A stretch of 64,000 bases of DNA from Curvibacter sp. GWA2_64_110 (GTDB lineage Bacteria > Pseudomonadota > Gammaproteobacteria > Burkholderiales > Burkholderiaceae_C), in assembly GCA_001797315.1 (NCBI GenBank), contig MGPC01000018.1:248001-312000 (forward strand), given 5' to 3'. Of this stretch, positions 29,580-38,102 are shown in pieces; position 1 is the stretch's first letter; each line of letters begins with the position of its first letter. The translations under genes were made by a program, and so were the position numbers. The notes under the pieces are model-generated. The model was not told the origin of the DNA. It made no database searches and saw nothing but the letters and a program-made list of their open reading frames with translations.

Positions 29580-30211
29580 GACTTCGCTCCTTTGGCAGGT
29601 GCGGCGGCTTCCGGTTGACCGGCCTGGCGCGAACCGTAGGCAGTACCCCAGCCCCAGACTTCGGCACCCTTGCCGCGCTTGAGCACGCGGTTGCGGAAGA
29701 TGTCGGCCACCATGTCGCCGTCACCGGCCAGCAGCGCCTTGGTCGAGCACATCTCAGCGCAGGCCGGCAGCTTGCCTTCGGCCAGGCGGTTGCGACCGTA
29801 TTTCTCGAACTCGGCCTCGCTGCCATTGGCCTCCGGGCCGCCGGCGCAGAAGGTGCACTTGTCCATCTTGCCGCGTACCCCGAAAGTGCCCTGCGAGGGG
29901 AACTGCGGCGCGCCGAAGGGGCACGCATAGGAGCAGTAGCCGCAACCGATGCAGATGTCCTTGTCGTGCAGTACCACGCCTTCGTCGGTGCGGTAGAAGC
30001 AGTTGACCGGGCAGACCGCCATGCAAGGCGCGTCGCTGCAGTGCATGCAGGCCACCGAGATGGATTTCTCGCCGGGCACGCCGTCATTGAGCGTGACCAC
30101 GCGGCGGCGGTTCACCCCCCAGGGGACTTCGTGTTCGTTCTTGCAGGCGGTGACGCAGCCGTTGCACTCGATGCAGCGCTCGGCGTCACAAACAAATTTC
30201 ATTCGTGCCAT
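29576..30211 (-). CDS. Formate dehydrogenase beta subunit, four [4Fe-4S] clusters
   Basis: A 211-residue iron-sulfur protein that relays electrons from the Mo/W subunit to cytochrome b. Four cysteine groups are present: CIECNGCVTACKNEH, CMHCSDAPCMAVCPVNC, CIGCGYCSYACPFG and a later CTFCAGG/CAEMC pair. It is shorter than E. coli FdnH and lacks a C-terminal membrane helix, matching the FDH3-type beta subunit. It would be carried across the membrane as a complex with the TAT-bearing alpha subunit. ATG 30211 is 11 nt after the alpha stop. Confidence 0.94.
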   Translation of the reverse strand: MARMKFVCDAERCIECNGCVTACKNEHEVPWGVNRRRVVTLNDGVPGEKSISVACMHCSDAPCMAVCPVNCFYRTDEGVVLHDKDICIGCGYCSYACPFGAPQFPSQGTFGVRGKMDKCTFCAGGPEANGSEAEFEKYGRNRLAEGKLPACAEMCSTKALLAGDGDMVADIFRNRVLKRGKGAEVWGWGTAYGSRQAGQPEAAAPAKGAKS

Positions 30212-30222
30212 GACGTTTCTCC

Positions 30223-33177
30223 TCAGGCTTTCTCGATGTTGCAGATCGTGGTCTTGGTTTCTTGCATCATGGTCACGCTGTCATAACCGTAGGTGGTGGC
30301 CGTGTTCACGGCTTCGCCGCGTACCACCGGTGCGGCACCGCTGGGGTAGTAGGCCAGCATGTCGGCCCCCTGCCAGCGACCCGAGAAGTGGAACGGCATC
30401 CAGCAGGTGTCGGGGCCGACGCGTTCGGTCACCAGCGCCTGCACGTTCAGGCGCGCGCCCGTCGGGCTGAGCAGCCAGACACGCTCGCCGTTGCGGATGC
30501 CACGGTCAGCGGCCGCCTTCGGGTTGATTTCGACGAAGGCCTCCTGCTGCAACTCGGCCAGCCAGGGGTTGGAGCGGGTCTCCTCGCCACCGCCCTCGTA
30601 CTCGACCAGACGGCCGGACGACAGGATGAGCGGGAACTTCTCGTACAGCTTGTCGGCGATGTTCTTCTGCTGCACGCTCTTGTACAGCGTGGGCAGGCGC
30701 CAGAAAGCCTTCTTGTCGTCGTGCGTCGGGTACTTGGCCGCGAGTTCGGGCTTGGTGCCGTACAGCGGCTCGCGGTGCTGCGGCACCGGATCCGGGAAGT
30801 TCCAGACCAGGGCGCGTGCCTTGGCGTTGCCAAAAGGATGGCAACCGTGCTTCATCACCACGCGCTGAATGCCCCCCGACAGGTCGGTCTTCCAGTTCTT
30901 GCCTTCGGCGGCAGCCTTCTCGGATTCAGTGAGATCGTCCCACCAGCCCAGCTTTTTCATCAGCACATGGTCGAACTCTGGATAGCCGGTGGTGATCTCG
31001 GCACCCAGCGAATGCGAGCCGTCCTCGGCCAGCAGGCTCTTGCCTTCGCGCTCGACACCGAAGTTGGCGCGGAAGTTGCCACCGCCGTCCATCACATGCT
31101 TGGAGGTGTCGTACAGGTTGGGTGAACCAGGGTGCTTGAGTTCGGGCGTGCCGTAGCAGGGCCAGGGCAGGCCGAAGTAGTCACCGGTGAAGTCGTAGCC
31201 GGTTTCCTTGTCCTTGCCGCCCTTGGCCTTGAGGGTCTTCACATCGAACAGATGCATGTTCTTCATGTGGGCCTTCAGGCGCTCCGGGCTCTGGCCGGTG
31301 TAGCCGATGGTCCAGACCGAGCGGTTGATCTCGCGCAGGATGTCTTCCGGCATGGGCTCGTCCATGCCCTTGACCTTCTGCAGCTTGTAGTTCTTGACCA
31401 GTTCCTTGCCGAAGCCGAGCTTGTCGGCCAGCTGGTACATGATCATGTGGTCGCTGCGGCTCTCCCACAGCGGCTCGATCACTTTCTCGCGCCACTGGAT
31501 GGAACGGTTGGAAGCGGTGCAGGAGCCGCTGGTCTCGAACTGGGTGGCGGCCGGCAGCAGGTAGACCGCCCGGTTCGGATTGAGGTCTTCAGCCTTGCCG
31601 GGCATGGCCGCCATGGCGGCGGTGGCCGACGGATAGGGATCGACCACCACCAGCAGGTCCAGCTTGTCCATGGCACGCTTCATCTCCAGACCACGGGTCT
31701 GCGAGTTGGGCGCATGGCCCCAGTAGAAGACGCCGCGCAGGTTGGAATCCTGGTCGATCAGTTCGTTCTTCTCCATCACGCCGTCGATCCAACGTGAGAC
31801 GGTGATGCCGTTCTTGCCCATCATCGCCGGCGTTGCATAACGCCCCTTGATCCAGTCGAAGTCCACGCCCCAGACCTTGGCGAAATGCTTCCAGGAACCT
31901 TCGGCCAGGCCGTAGTAACCCGGCAGGGAATCGGGGTTGGGGCCGACGTCGGTGGCGCCCTGCACGTTGTCGTGGCCGCGGAAGATGTTGGTGCCGCCTC
32001 CGCTCTTGCCGACGTTGCCCAGCGCCAGCTGCAAGATGCAGGAAGCGCGCACCATGGCGTTGCCGATGGTGTGCTGGGTCTGGCCCATGCACCAGACGAT
32101 GGTGCCGGGGCGGCTGTCGGCCAGCATCTTGGCGACCTTGTACATCTGCTCTTCCTTGACGCCGCAGGCCTCTTCCACGGCAGCAGGCGCCCACTTGGCC
32201 AGCACGTCTTCCTTGACCTTGTCCATGCCGTAGACGCGGTCGTTGATGTACTTCTTGTCTTCCCAGCCGTTCTTGAAGATGTGGTACAGCAGACCGAAGA
32301 GGAAGGGAATGTCGGTACCGGAGCGGATGCGCACGTACTCGTCCGCCTTGGCTGCGGTACGCGTGAAGCGCGGATCGACCACGATCATCTTGGTGCCGGT
32401 TTCCTTGGCATGCAGCATGTGCAGCAGGCTGACCGGGTGGGCCTCGGCGGCGTTGGAGCCGATGTACAGGGCGACCTTGCTGTTCTGCATGTCGTTGTAC
32501 GAGTTGGTCATGGCGCCGTAGCCCCAGGTATTGGCCACACCGGCCACCGTGGTGGAGTGGCAGATACGGGCCTGGTGGTCGCAGTTGTTGGTGCCCCAGA
32601 AGCTGACGAACTTGCGCATCAGGTAGGACTGCTCGTTGCTGTGCTTGCTGGAGCCGACGAAGTACACGCTGTCAGGGCCGCTGGCCTTGCGCAGCTCCTG
32701 CATCTTGGCGCTGATCTCGGTGAGCGCCTGGTCCCAGCCGATACGCTCGTATTTGCCGTTCACCAGCTTCATCGGGTAGCGCAGACGGTATTCGCCGTGG
32801 CCGTGCTCGCGGATGGACGCGCCTTTGGCACAGTGGGCACCGAGGTTGATCGGGGAGTCGAACACCGGCTCCTGTCGTACCCAGACGCCGTTTTCCACCA
32901 CGGCATCGATGGCACAACCCACCGAGCAATGCGTACAGACGGTGCGCTTGACTTCAATCTTGCCGTCGCCGACCGCCACACCCTGGGCGGCACGCGCCTT
33001 CTTCACCAGTGTGAGCTGCGAAGCTGCCATGCCGACACCGAGGCCAAGGCCTGAGCGGCGCAGGAAAGCGCGGCGATCCATGGTGGGCAGCGCCTGGGCC
33101 AGGCCGCGGCGCAGGCTGTGAACAAAGGGAGACCGTGCGGCCGTGTCTGTGGCTGCGGTTTTTTTGGTCAATAGCAT
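30223..33177 (-). CDS. Periplasmic formate dehydrogenase alpha subunit (Mo/W-bisPGD)
   Basis: Catalytic subunit, 984 residues, oxidising formate to CO2 in the periplasm. A twin-arginine leader (MDRRAFLRRSGLGLGVG, residues ~33-49) sits after a basic N-terminal extension. The proximal [4Fe-4S] motif is CTHCSVGC (81-88) and the metal ligand is Cys206 in ARICHSTTVAG, so this is a cysteine, not a selenocysteine, enzyme, followed by the essential His. Later blocks include CMGQTQHTIGNA and FRGHDNVQGATD. I prefer ATG 33177 with GGAGAG upstream to a TTG at 33189. It follows the small TAT protein by 21 nt. Confidence 0.96.
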   Translation of the reverse strand: MLLTKKTAATDTAARSPFVHSLRRGLAQALPTMDRRAFLRRSGLGLGVGMAASQLTLVKKARAAQGVAVGDGKIEVKRTVCTHCSVGCAIDAVVENGVWVRQEPVFDSPINLGAHCAKGASIREHGHGEYRLRYPMKLVNGKYERIGWDQALTEISAKMQELRKASGPDSVYFVGSSKHSNEQSYLMRKFVSFWGTNNCDHQARICHSTTVAGVANTWGYGAMTNSYNDMQNSKVALYIGSNAAEAHPVSLLHMLHAKETGTKMIVVDPRFTRTAAKADEYVRIRSGTDIPFLFGLLYHIFKNGWEDKKYINDRVYGMDKVKEDVLAKWAPAAVEEACGVKEEQMYKVAKMLADSRPGTIVWCMGQTQHTIGNAMVRASCILQLALGNVGKSGGGTNIFRGHDNVQGATDVGPNPDSLPGYYGLAEGSWKHFAKVWGVDFDWIKGRYATPAMMGKNGITVSRWIDGVMEKNELIDQDSNLRGVFYWGHAPNSQTRGLEMKRAMDKLDLLVVVDPYPSATAAMAAMPGKAEDLNPNRAVYLLPAATQFETSGSCTASNRSIQWREKVIEPLWESRSDHMIMYQLADKLGFGKELVKNYKLQKVKGMDEPMPEDILREINRSVWTIGYTGQSPERLKAHMKNMHLFDVKTLKAKGGKDKETGYDFTGDYFGLPWPCYGTPELKHPGSPNLYDTSKHVMDGGGNFRANFGVEREGKSLLAEDGSHSLGAEITTGYPEFDHVLMKKLGWWDDLTESEKAAAEGKNWKTDLSGGIQRVVMKHGCHPFGNAKARALVWNFPDPVPQHREPLYGTKPELAAKYPTHDDKKAFWRLPTLYKSVQQKNIADKLYEKFPLILSSGRLVEYEGGGEETRSNPWLAELQQEAFVEINPKAAADRGIRNGERVWLLSPTGARLNVQALVTERVGPDTCWMPFHFSGRWQGADMLAYYPSGAAPVVRGEAVNTATTYGYDSVTMMQETKTTICNIEKA

Positions 33178-33198
33178 GGAGCTCTCCAACGGTCGGCG

Positions 33199-33405
33199 TT
33201 AAATGAGGGTCGTCTTGTAGTAGCGCTTGACGTGCTCGGTCAGGCTGTAGCCACCCCCTTTGGCAGGGGCAACCTTGGGTTCCTGTCCAATCGGTGTGAC
33301 CGGCTGCACGGCCGGCATCAGACTGGCGACCGTGGCAACGGCGCCAACGGTACCGGCGCCCGCAAACAGGGTGCGCCGCGACAACTTGCCCGGGGATTGA
33401 CTCAT
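33199..33405 (-). CDS. Small formate-dehydrogenase-region TAT protein
   Basis: A 68-residue protein dominated by a twin-arginine signal (KLSRRTLFAGAGTVGAVATV, residues 7-26), then a short tail ending YSLTEHVKRYYKTTLI. It belongs to the 'formate dehydrogenase region TAT target' family, always found just before the alpha subunit gene. It is the first gene of the operon, with AGGAGAC before ATG 33405 and a sigma-70-like promoter about 60 bp upstream. The tail may dock onto the formate dehydrogenase complex, but the function is unknown. Confidence 0.9.
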   Translation of the reverse strand: MSQSPGKLSRRTLFAGAGTVGAVATVASLMPAVQPVTPIGQEPKVAPAKGGGYSLTEHVKRYYKTTLI

Positions 33406-33462
33406 GTTGTGTCTCCTGAAAGGTTCCACCTAGGAACTCAAATGCATAACAAAGCTCGTTCG

Positions 33463-33491
33463 AATGTAGCAACCCCGGACTGTTTCAGCAA
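33463..33491 (-). promoter_or_regulatory. Sigma-70-like promoter of the periplasmic FDH operon
   Basis: On the minus strand TTGCTG, 17 nt, TACATT. Transcription would start near 33456, giving a ~50-nt leader with AGGAGAC before the TAT protein's ATG. Confidence 0.6.
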
Positions 33492-33624
33492 GTGAATGCA
33501 AGCGTGCCGGTCAAGAGAGCGCTCACAAGCTGACCATGGACACGCACACTTTCGAAAAACCGCCGGGCTACGCACTGATACATCGGTCATGACCACATCT
33601 AGAGAAATCAATGACTTGCATCAA

Positions 33625-33639
33625 TGCTGCGACGCAGCA
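33625..33639. promoter_or_regulatory. Perfect 7-1-7 palindrome (operator candidate)
   Basis: TGCTGCG-A-CGCAGCA, in the divergent region, about 155 bp upstream of the FDH promoter and 185 bp upstream of the regulator start. Confidence 0.45.
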
Positions 33640-33660
33640 CTCTCCGCAATATCGCCAACC

Positions 33661-33691
33661 TGTCGCAAATCACAAGACAAGTTGTCGCAAA
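33661..33691. promoter_or_regulatory. Direct repeat TGTCGCAAA spaced two helical turns
   Basis: TGTCGCAAA occurs at 33661-33669 and 33683-33691, 22 bp apart, putting both on the same DNA face. The small palindrome GACAA-G-TTGTC overlaps the second copy. It is the kind of arrangement used by enhancer-binding proteins. Confidence 0.45.
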
Positions 33692-33732
33692 AAGCCAGTT
33701 TGACGCAGCCAACGCACGCGATTGAAGCCTAG

Positions 33733-33748
33733 GTATGCAGTTGCATAC
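33733..33748. promoter_or_regulatory. Perfect 7-2-7 palindrome (operator candidate)
   Basis: GTATGCA-GT-TGCATAC, about 80 bp before the regulator GTG. It fits a dimeric regulator site, possibly autoregulation. Confidence 0.5.
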
Positions 33749-33825
33749 GTGCCGAAAACCCCCATTACCCGAGTAAATCAGTCAAACGCGTCGATAGAAT
33801 CGACTCCTCATCTACCGTTCATACC

Positions 33826-35217
33826 GTGACTCAAGCACCCACTTTTCCTGCACATGGCAAAGCCACCGAGGGTTGGCCGCTCTGGTCCATTCTGGTCGTG
33901 GATGACGAACCCGGCATGCGCAACTTCCTGGTCAAGACGCTGGCGCCGCGCTGCCAGACCGTCCTGGAAGCCGGCAGTGCCGAAGAAGGCGCCCGCCTGC
34001 TGCGCAGCCATCATGTCGACCTCATCATCCTGGATATCGCCCTGCCCGGCCAGAACGGCGTGAACTGGCTCAAGGACTTGCGCGAACAGGGCTTCTCGGG
34101 CCAGGTGATCCTGATCACCGCCTTTGCCGATCTCGATACCGCCATTGAGGCCCTGCGCGCCGGCGCCTCGGACTTCATCCTCAAACCATTTCGCGTGCCG
34201 CAAATCCTCAATGCCGTACGGCATTGCTATGAGTCCGCCCGGCTGGCACGCGAGAATTTCGTGCTGCGCCATACGCTCTCCAGCAGCCAATGCACCGGCA
34301 ACGGACTGGTGGGGCACTCCAATGCCATCACCCTGCTCTCGCAGACGCTGCGGCGCGTGGCGGTGGTCAACAGCACGGTACTGCTGCAGGGGGAGTCCGG
34401 TACCGGCAAGGAACTGGTGGCGCGCGCGCTGCACGCTTTGAGCCCACGGGCACAAGGACCGTTCGTGCCGGTGAACTGCGCTTCCATGTCGCCCGAGCTG
34501 ATCGAACGTGAGTTGTTCGGTCATGCCAAGGGCGCCTTCACCGGTGCCACCAAGGCGCGCGACGGCCTGTTCTACTACGCTCAGGGCGGCACGCTGTTTC
34601 TCGACGAAGTGGCCGAACTGCCCTTGCCGCTGCAGGCCACGTTGCTGCGCGCGCTCGAAGACCTGAGGATCCGCCCCTTGGGCAGCGAGCAGTTGCTGCC
34701 GGTCGACGTGCGCATCATCGCCGCCACCAACCGTTCGCTGCAGGAGGAAGTGGCCGCCGGACGTTTCCGCAAGGACCTGTACTACCGGTTGCAGGTGGTG
34801 GAGATCACGCTGCCGCCGCTGCGCGAGCACAAGGAAGACATCCCGGACCTGGTGCAGCACTTCATGGCTCAGCTGGCACCCGTCCTCGGCGCCACTCCGC
34901 TGGAGATCACGCCCGCCGAGATGGACTACCTGATGCAGTACGATTGGCCCGGCAACGCGCGCGAACTGCGCAACCTGATCGAACGCTCGCTCATTCTGGG
35001 CTCGCTCAACGTGTCGGCGCTCTATGCCATGGACAAGCGCCAGGCCAGCGCAGCCGGCACCATGCCGCCGGCCACCACCGATCTGCATACACTGGAGAAG
35101 CAGCACATCCGTGCCATCCTCGATTCGGTGCAAGGCGACAAGACCCAGGCCGCCCAGTTGCTGGGCATCTCGCGCCGCACGCTGGAGCGGCGTTGCGCCG
35201 AGTGGGCCCTGCCGTGA
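33826..35217 (+). CDS. Sigma-54-dependent response regulator (NtrC family)
   Basis: A 463-residue two-component activator. The receiver domain (21-140) has phospho-acceptor Asp70 in LIILDIALPG. The AAA+ domain has Walker A GESGTGKE (189-196), the sigma-54-contact loop GAFTGA (236-241) and GTLFLDEVAELP. The C-terminal Fis-type helix-turn-helix (~425-460) reads KTQAAQLLGISRRTLERR. The GAFTGA loop means it should activate RpoN promoters. GTG start at 33826. The stop overlaps the kinase GTG start, so the two are a pair. Its position between two formate dehydrogenase operons suggests it controls formate metabolism (inference). Confidence 0.93.
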   Translation: MTQAPTFPAHGKATEGWPLWSILVVDDEPGMRNFLVKTLAPRCQTVLEAGSAEEGARLLRSHHVDLIILDIALPGQNGVNWLKDLREQGFSGQVILITAFADLDTAIEALRAGASDFILKPFRVPQILNAVRHCYESARLARENFVLRHTLSSSQCTGNGLVGHSNAITLLSQTLRRVAVVNSTVLLQGESGTGKELVARALHALSPRAQGPFVPVNCASMSPELIERELFGHAKGAFTGATKARDGLFYYAQGGTLFLDEVAELPLPLQATLLRALEDLRIRPLGSEQLLPVDVRIIAATNRSLQEEVAAGRFRKDLYYRLQVVEITLPPLREHKEDIPDLVQHFMAQLAPVLGATPLEITPAEMDYLMQYDWPGNARELRNLIERSLILGSLNVSALYAMDKRQASAAGTMPPATTDLHTLEKQHIRAILDSVQGDKTQAAQLLGISRRTLERRCAEWALP

Positions 35218-37331
35218 GGCCTGCCGCCACGCTGCCGGCCTGGCGCACCCCACGCTGGATCAGCGGCTCGATCCGCAACAAGCTGCTGGCCATGGCACTG
35301 CTGCCGCTGCTGGTGGTGCTGCCGCTGCTGGTGGGTGCGCTCGTCGTCTGGGGCAACGCCGCCTACGACCGGTTGCTCATCACCAAGGTACGCAGCGATC
35401 TGGCCGTGGCACGCGGCTATTTCGAGCAGGTACTGAGTGAAGTCGGCTCCGGCACGCAAGGCGTGGCCGCCTCACATGCCCTGTACCGGGCGCTGGCCCA
35501 CCACGACCGGCCCGGCATGCAAGGACTGCTGGCGCGCGAGCGTACCCGCCTGGGCTTCGACTTCATCAACCTCTACCAGCCGGACGGCCGTCTGATCACG
35601 GCGGACTGGCTCACGGCGCAGACAGCGCCGGCGACAGCAGTCCCCCTCCGCAAAGCGGCCGTCATCAGCACAGTCGCCGGCACCGGCCAGGCCAGCCTGG
35701 CCCGGCTCGAAGCCAGCGAGCTGCTGGCGCTGGCCCCTCATCTGGCCGAACGCCTGAACATTCCGCTGATCGCGACCCGCGGCGCCGCCCCCACCACGCG
35801 CAGCATCGAGGACCGCGCCCTGGTCATGCTCTCCACCACGCCGGTCTACGGACCTGATGGCGACATCCAGGCACTGCTGCGCGGCGGCGTGCTGCTCAAC
35901 CAGAACCTGCCGCTGATCGATCACATCAACCGCATCGTCTACCCGGACGGATCGTTGCCCTTTGACAGCAACGGCACCGCAACGCTGTTCATGGACGACG
36001 TGCGCATCACCACCAACGTGCGCCTGTTCCAGGACCAGCGCGCCATTGGCACACGCGTCTCACAGGCGGTACGCGATGCCGTTCTGGGCAGCGGCGAAAC
36101 CTGGCTCGACCGCGCCTTCGTGGTGAACGACTGGTATGTCTCGGCTTACGAGCCCTTGCTCGACGGCCGCGGCGAACGCGTCGGCATGCTCTATGTCGGC
36201 TATCTGGAGCAGCCGTTTCGCTACGTCAAGTACGGCATGCTGGCGCTGATCGTGGGCATCTTCATGATCGTCATGGTGCTGGCGGCGCTGTTTTCGGTGC
36301 GCTGGGCGCGCAGCATCTTCCGTCCGCTGGAACGGATGAATCAGACCATGCAGCGCGTTGAAGACGGTGACGCCAGCGCACGCGTCGGCCCGGTGACGGC
36401 GCGCGACGAGATCGGCGCGCTGGCCAGCCACTTCGACCAGCTGCTCGACGTCATCGACGAGAAGACGCGCGCCCTGCAACGCTGGGCCGGAGAACTCGAC
36501 GCCAAGGTGATCGAGCGCACGCGCGAACTGGCGCTAAGCAATGCCTCACTGCAGCAGGCACAGCAGCAGCTCGTCAAATCGGAAAAACTGGCGGCCATCG
36601 GCCAGCTCACTGCCAGCGTGGCGCATGAGATCAACAACCCGATCGCCGTCATCCAGGGCAACCTCGACCTGATGCGCGAGACCCTGGGGACACAAGCCAT
36701 CCCGGTCAGCGCCGAGTTGCAACTGCTGGACCAGCAGGTCGACCGCATGCGCCTGATCGTCACCCAGCTGTTGCAGTACGCGCGGCCGACCGAATACGCC
36801 GGCTACGTCGAGGCCGTGGACGTGAACCGCGCGCTGGAAGATTCGCTGGTGCTGGTAGCCCATCTGCTGGCGCACACTCATATCGAGGTCGACCGTGACC
36901 TGCAAGCCACGGCACTGGCCGGCATCAACCGCCAGGAACTGCAGCAGGTGGTGATCAACCTGCTGATCAATGCCATCCAGGCCATGCCCGAAGGTGGTCG
37001 GCTGCGGCTGCGCACACGCAACCGCAGCGATCTCGTCGCGGACGGCCGCGCCGGCGTACTGGTGGAGATCAGCGACACCGGGCCGGGCCTGAACCCGAAA
37101 GTCCGTGAGCGCCTGTTCCGTCCCTTCTTCACCACCAAGAACGATGGCAACGGCTTGGGCCTGTGGATCAGCGTGGGGCTGGTGGAACGCTACGGCGGCA
37201 GCATCGAAGGCCTGAACCGCCGCGAACTGGGCGAGGACACGACGGGTGCCACCTTCCGCGTCTGGCTATTGAGCGAGCCCGTGGCGCCACAAGAGCCCAG
37301 CAGCGGACCGATGGAAGGGCGTCAGGCCTGA
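35214..37331 (+). CDS. Cache-domain sensor histidine kinase
   Basis: A 705-residue membrane kinase partnered with the regulator just upstream (GTG at 35214 overlaps its stop). TM1 is near residues 25-48, then a ~290-residue periplasmic Cache-type sensor (with LYQPDGRLITADWL), TM2 near 345-367, HAMP (~370-420), a short coiled coil, HisKA with phospho-acceptor His471 in SVAHEINNPIAVIQGN, and an HATPase with N box INLLINAIQAMPEGG and DTGPGLNPKVRERLF. The periplasmic sensor could bind a small carboxylate such as formate, but no ligand residue can be named. Confidence 0.92.
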   Translation: MRPAATLPAWRTPRWISGSIRNKLLAMALLPLLVVLPLLVGALVVWGNAAYDRLLITKVRSDLAVARGYFEQVLSEVGSGTQGVAASHALYRALAHHDRPGMQGLLARERTRLGFDFINLYQPDGRLITADWLTAQTAPATAVPLRKAAVISTVAGTGQASLARLEASELLALAPHLAERLNIPLIATRGAAPTTRSIEDRALVMLSTTPVYGPDGDIQALLRGGVLLNQNLPLIDHINRIVYPDGSLPFDSNGTATLFMDDVRITTNVRLFQDQRAIGTRVSQAVRDAVLGSGETWLDRAFVVNDWYVSAYEPLLDGRGERVGMLYVGYLEQPFRYVKYGMLALIVGIFMIVMVLAALFSVRWARSIFRPLERMNQTMQRVEDGDASARVGPVTARDEIGALASHFDQLLDVIDEKTRALQRWAGELDAKVIERTRELALSNASLQQAQQQLVKSEKLAAIGQLTASVAHEINNPIAVIQGNLDLMRETLGTQAIPVSAELQLLDQQVDRMRLIVTQLLQYARPTEYAGYVEAVDVNRALEDSLVLVAHLLAHTHIEVDRDLQATALAGINRQELQQVVINLLINAIQAMPEGGRLRLRTRNRSDLVADGRAGVLVEISDTGPGLNPKVRERLFRPFFTTKNDGNGLGLWISVGLVERYGGSIEGLNRRELGEDTTGATFRVWLLSEPVAPQEPSSGPMEGRQA

Positions 37332-37344
37332 GCCAGGCTCCGTC

Positions 37345-37420
37345 CGTTCGCGTTCAGCTTGTTGAAACGCTCCCTGCCCATCAACAACGCGGCAAGGCTT
37401 CAACAGGCTCAGCCCGAACG
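37345..37420. repeat. REP-like inverted pair between convergent genes
   Basis: Two 25-bp arms (37345-37369 and the reverse complement of 37396-37420) match at 19 of 25 positions. They are variants of the common CGTTCGGGCTGAGCCTGTTGAAG repeat. They lie exactly in the gap between the kinase stop (37331) and the TorD-like stop (37429) and can fold into a long hairpin that may terminate both. Confidence 0.65.
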
Positions 37421-37428
37421 AGACTCCC

Positions 37429-38067
37429 TCACGTGAGCATGTCGAAACCCTGCATTTCCACGCTCAAGAAGGCACGCGTGAACTCGGCCAGAGCCGCGTA
37501 AAAACGGGCCTTGGGGTGCTGGGCAACGGCATCGCACAGCTGGTTGGCCCATGGCTGCAGGTGCTCGGCAAAAAACTCGCGCTGGCGTGTCAGGTTGGCT
37601 ACCGCCACATCGTCACCGGCAATCAGGTAGCGCATCACTTCGCACAAGTAGGCGATGTGGTCCTCGGTTTCCGGCATGGTCTCGTCACGCGCCAGTCCGA
37701 GCGCAGTCAGGGCATCGCGCAGCTTGGCCAGCGGCTTTTCGTTGAGAAAGCCACTGAGGTAGTGCGAGCCGAACAGGTAGACCTCGGGTTTGCCGACACC
37801 GCCGAACAAGGCGTTGTACTCCTGGTGGATGGCCGCGTCATCGAGTGCGCGGCTTGCCGCCACCAGACCACGCCAGGGTTCTTCCAGGAAACCGCCGGCC
37901 GCCGGTGCTTCCGTGGCGGCCACGCGCAGTTGCGCCAGCAGCTCAGGTTCAGGCGGGGCGTAGTACAACATGGCCAGCAGGCCATAAAGTTCGGCGCGCG
38001 CGGTTTCCTCGTCGAGCGCCGCGCTCTGTGCGAGAGCGGCAGCGTTGGAATCGGGTTGAGTGGTCAT
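37429..38067 (-). CDS. TorD/DmsD-family molecular chaperone for formate dehydrogenase
   Basis: A 212-residue all-helical redox enzyme maturation protein. Such chaperones bind the TAT leader of Mo-enzymes and guard cofactor insertion. Family blocks are RAELYGLLAMLYYAPPEPELL, EYNALFGGVGKPEVYLFGSHYLSGFLNEKPL (its FGG-P-Y-S pattern) and EDHIAYLCEVMRYLI. The likely client is the TAT-bearing alpha subunit at 30223-33177. ATG 38067 preferred; the frame extends to 38106 with less family-like residues. Follows the polyferredoxin gene by 35 nt from its stop. Confidence 0.88.
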   Translation of the reverse strand: MTTQPDSNAAALAQSAALDEETARAELYGLLAMLYYAPPEPELLAQLRVAATEAPAAGGFLEEPWRGLVAASRALDDAAIHQEYNALFGGVGKPEVYLFGSHYLSGFLNEKPLAKLRDALTALGLARDETMPETEDHIAYLCEVMRYLIAGDDVAVANLTRQREFFAEHLQPWANQLCDAVAQHPKARFYAALAEFTRAFLSVEMQGFDMLT

Positions 38068-38102
38068 GGGCAGGTTCCGTCGGTATGCAAAGTGCACGGC
38101 CA

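Larger units (their letters stand above)
33430..33825. other. Divergent regulatory region between FDH operon and regulator
   Basis: A ~400-bp non-coding stretch, AT-richer than its surroundings, separating the formate dehydrogenase operon from the response-regulator gene. It holds the leftward promoter, two perfect palindromes and a direct repeat, annotated separately. A TAGAAT -10-like element (33795-33800) lies 26 nt before the regulator GTG. I found no good sigma-54 -24/-12 site on either strand. Confidence 0.7.

Noticed and set aside
33165-33180. TCAATAGCAT at the FDH alpha start, similar to the end of the dispersed repeat
   Set aside because: The left part of the repeat is not recognisable, so it is too short to count as a copy.
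33496-33512. Sigma-54-like sequence on the minus strand (GGCACGCTTGCA) upstream of the FDH operon
   Set aside because: The GG and GC elements are 7 nt apart, not 10, so RpoN could not bind it as a -24/-12 promoter.
33508-33526. GG-N10-GC on the plus strand before the response regulator
   Set aside because: Spacing fits sigma-54 but the flanking bases (GGTCAA, AGCGCT) do not match TGGCAC/TTGCA, so it is a chance match.
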